From contig JAGOGN010000072.1 of assembly GCA_017996675.1 (NCBI GenBank), positions 1-7,225 of the forward strand: a stretch of DNA of 7,225 nt, written 5' to 3'. Below, piece by piece: positions 6,945-7,225 of the stretch. Each line of letters starts with the position of its first letter. Within the stretch, counting starts at the first letter, position 1. The position numbers and the translations under genes were made by a program. This DNA is from Lachnospiraceae bacterium (lineage in GTDB: Bacteria > Bacillota_A > Clostridia > Lachnospirales > Lachnospiraceae). The notes under the pieces were generated by a model. The model did no database searches and was not told where the DNA came from. It saw nothing but the letters and a program-made list of their open reading frames with translations.

Positions 6945-7074
6945 AGTTGAAACGATTATAACAGGGGGAAATTAAAATAAAGAAAGAAGGAGAAGTAATC
7001 AGAAGATGGATTTTGTATTTTGAACATTATTGGACTTATTTGAAATTCAAGTTATGTTTAATAAAAGAAGAAAA
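6945..7074. other. Non-coding right end of the element
   Basis: AT-rich DNA with no credible gene; the only start behind a ribosome-like site (ATG 7005) gives five codons. It holds a partial motif, TGAACAT (7021-7027), a decamer TTGAAATTCA (7040-7049) that also occurs at 7-16, and ATGTTTA (7055-7060 region). These may be recombinase contacts; I see no convincing outward promoter. Confidence 0.4.
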
Positions 7075-7085
7075 TGAACAAAACC
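7075..7085 (+). repeat. End repeat R6, right-end copy of TGAACAAAACC
   Basis: Exact copy of the motif, extended on the left to AAAATGAACAAAACC (7071-7085), which is the reverse complement of 162-176. It is the last element-like signal before the flanking gene and the best candidate for the right boundary. Confidence 0.6.
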
Positions 7086-7119
7086 CCCGTCCAAAAAAAT
7101 TCTGGTTACGGAAAATATT

Positions 7120-7225
7120 ATGATGAATTATGAGATTTTTAAAGAGGTAGTAAAAGAGAAGTTTATGGATTTTTTACCAGAACAGTACCAGAATATGAAG
7201 CTGGCAGTAAATCCCACAGAAAAGG
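7120..7225 (+). CDS. Partial flanking gene, DUF5688-like N-terminus
   Basis: An open frame from ATG 7120 (or the adjacent ATG 7123) to the window edge encodes 35 residues beginning MMNYEIFKEVVKEKF. This resembles the N-terminus of DUF5688 proteins, common in Lachnospiraceae and often carried on their integrative elements; function unknown. The gene is cut by the window edge. There is no strong ribosome site: the upstream DNA reads GGTTACGGAAAATATT. The start lies 34 bases after the last element repeat, so the insertion may have separated the gene from its own promoter. The family call comes from recall of the N-terminal pattern only. Confidence 0.5.
   Translation, partial: MMNYEIFKEVVKEKFMDFLPEQYQNMKLAVNPTEK

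Larger units (their letters stand above)
17..7085 (+). mobile_element. Tn554/recombinase-trio-like transposable element (boundaries approximate)
   Basis: Three consecutive tyrosine-recombinase-like genes, a small coiled-coil gene and a zinc-module gene lie on one strand in one operon. They are bounded on both sides by non-coding DNA carrying the motif TGAACAAAACC (exact at 17-27 and 7075-7085, in direct orientation). Tn554 of Staphylococcus is known to encode two tyrosine recombinases plus the small TnpC, and recombinase-in-trio elements encode three adjacent recombinases; this window combines both plans. No antibiotic-resistance or other classical cargo is present. The ends are inferred from the outermost exact motif copies. 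Only 16 bases lie left of the first copy, so the true left edge could be outside the window, or further inside near 162-176, where a 15-bp inverted match to the right end occurs. Confidence 0.72.

Overview
The window looks like a low-GC Firmicute, most probably a Clostridia/Lachnospiraceae genome. The reasons are AT-rich DNA, AGA/ATA-rich codon use, GGAGG-type ribosome sites, and a downstream partial ORF resembling the DUF5688 proteins of that family. Almost the whole window appears to be one compact mobile element of about 7 kb, related in layout to Tn554 and to 'recombinase-in-trio' elements.

Layout: positions 1-289 are non-coding and form the probable left end. They hold several copies of an 11-bp motif, TGAACAAAACC, in both orientations, a terminator-like hairpin, a candidate promoter, and a dyad that covers the ribosome site of the first gene. 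Positions 290-6862 are five tightly packed plus-strand genes: three tyrosine-recombinase-like proteins (438, 643 and about 527 aa), a 249-aa coiled-coil protein in the place of Tn554 TnpC, and a 353-aa protein made of five treble-clef zinc modules (DUF4379 type). Neighbouring genes overlap or abut, so they are almost certainly one translationally coupled operon. A strong intrinsic terminator (6910-6944) ends it. Positions 6945-7085 are a short non-coding right end that finishes in another exact copy of TGAACAAAACC. Thirty-four bases later an unrelated ORF starts and runs off the window.

How it may work (inference): the three recombinases, each diverged in a different way from the R..HxxR..H/W..Y signature, probably act as one complex on the repeat-bearing ends. 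The coiled-coil protein would orient or stimulate that complex, as TnpC does for Tn554. There is no resistance or metabolic cargo. The only gene beyond the expected set is the five-module zinc protein, and since it is the last gene of the recombinase operon it may be a fifth component (target or end binding, or protection) rather than a passenger. That gene, together with the repeat architecture of the ends, is the part most worth following up.
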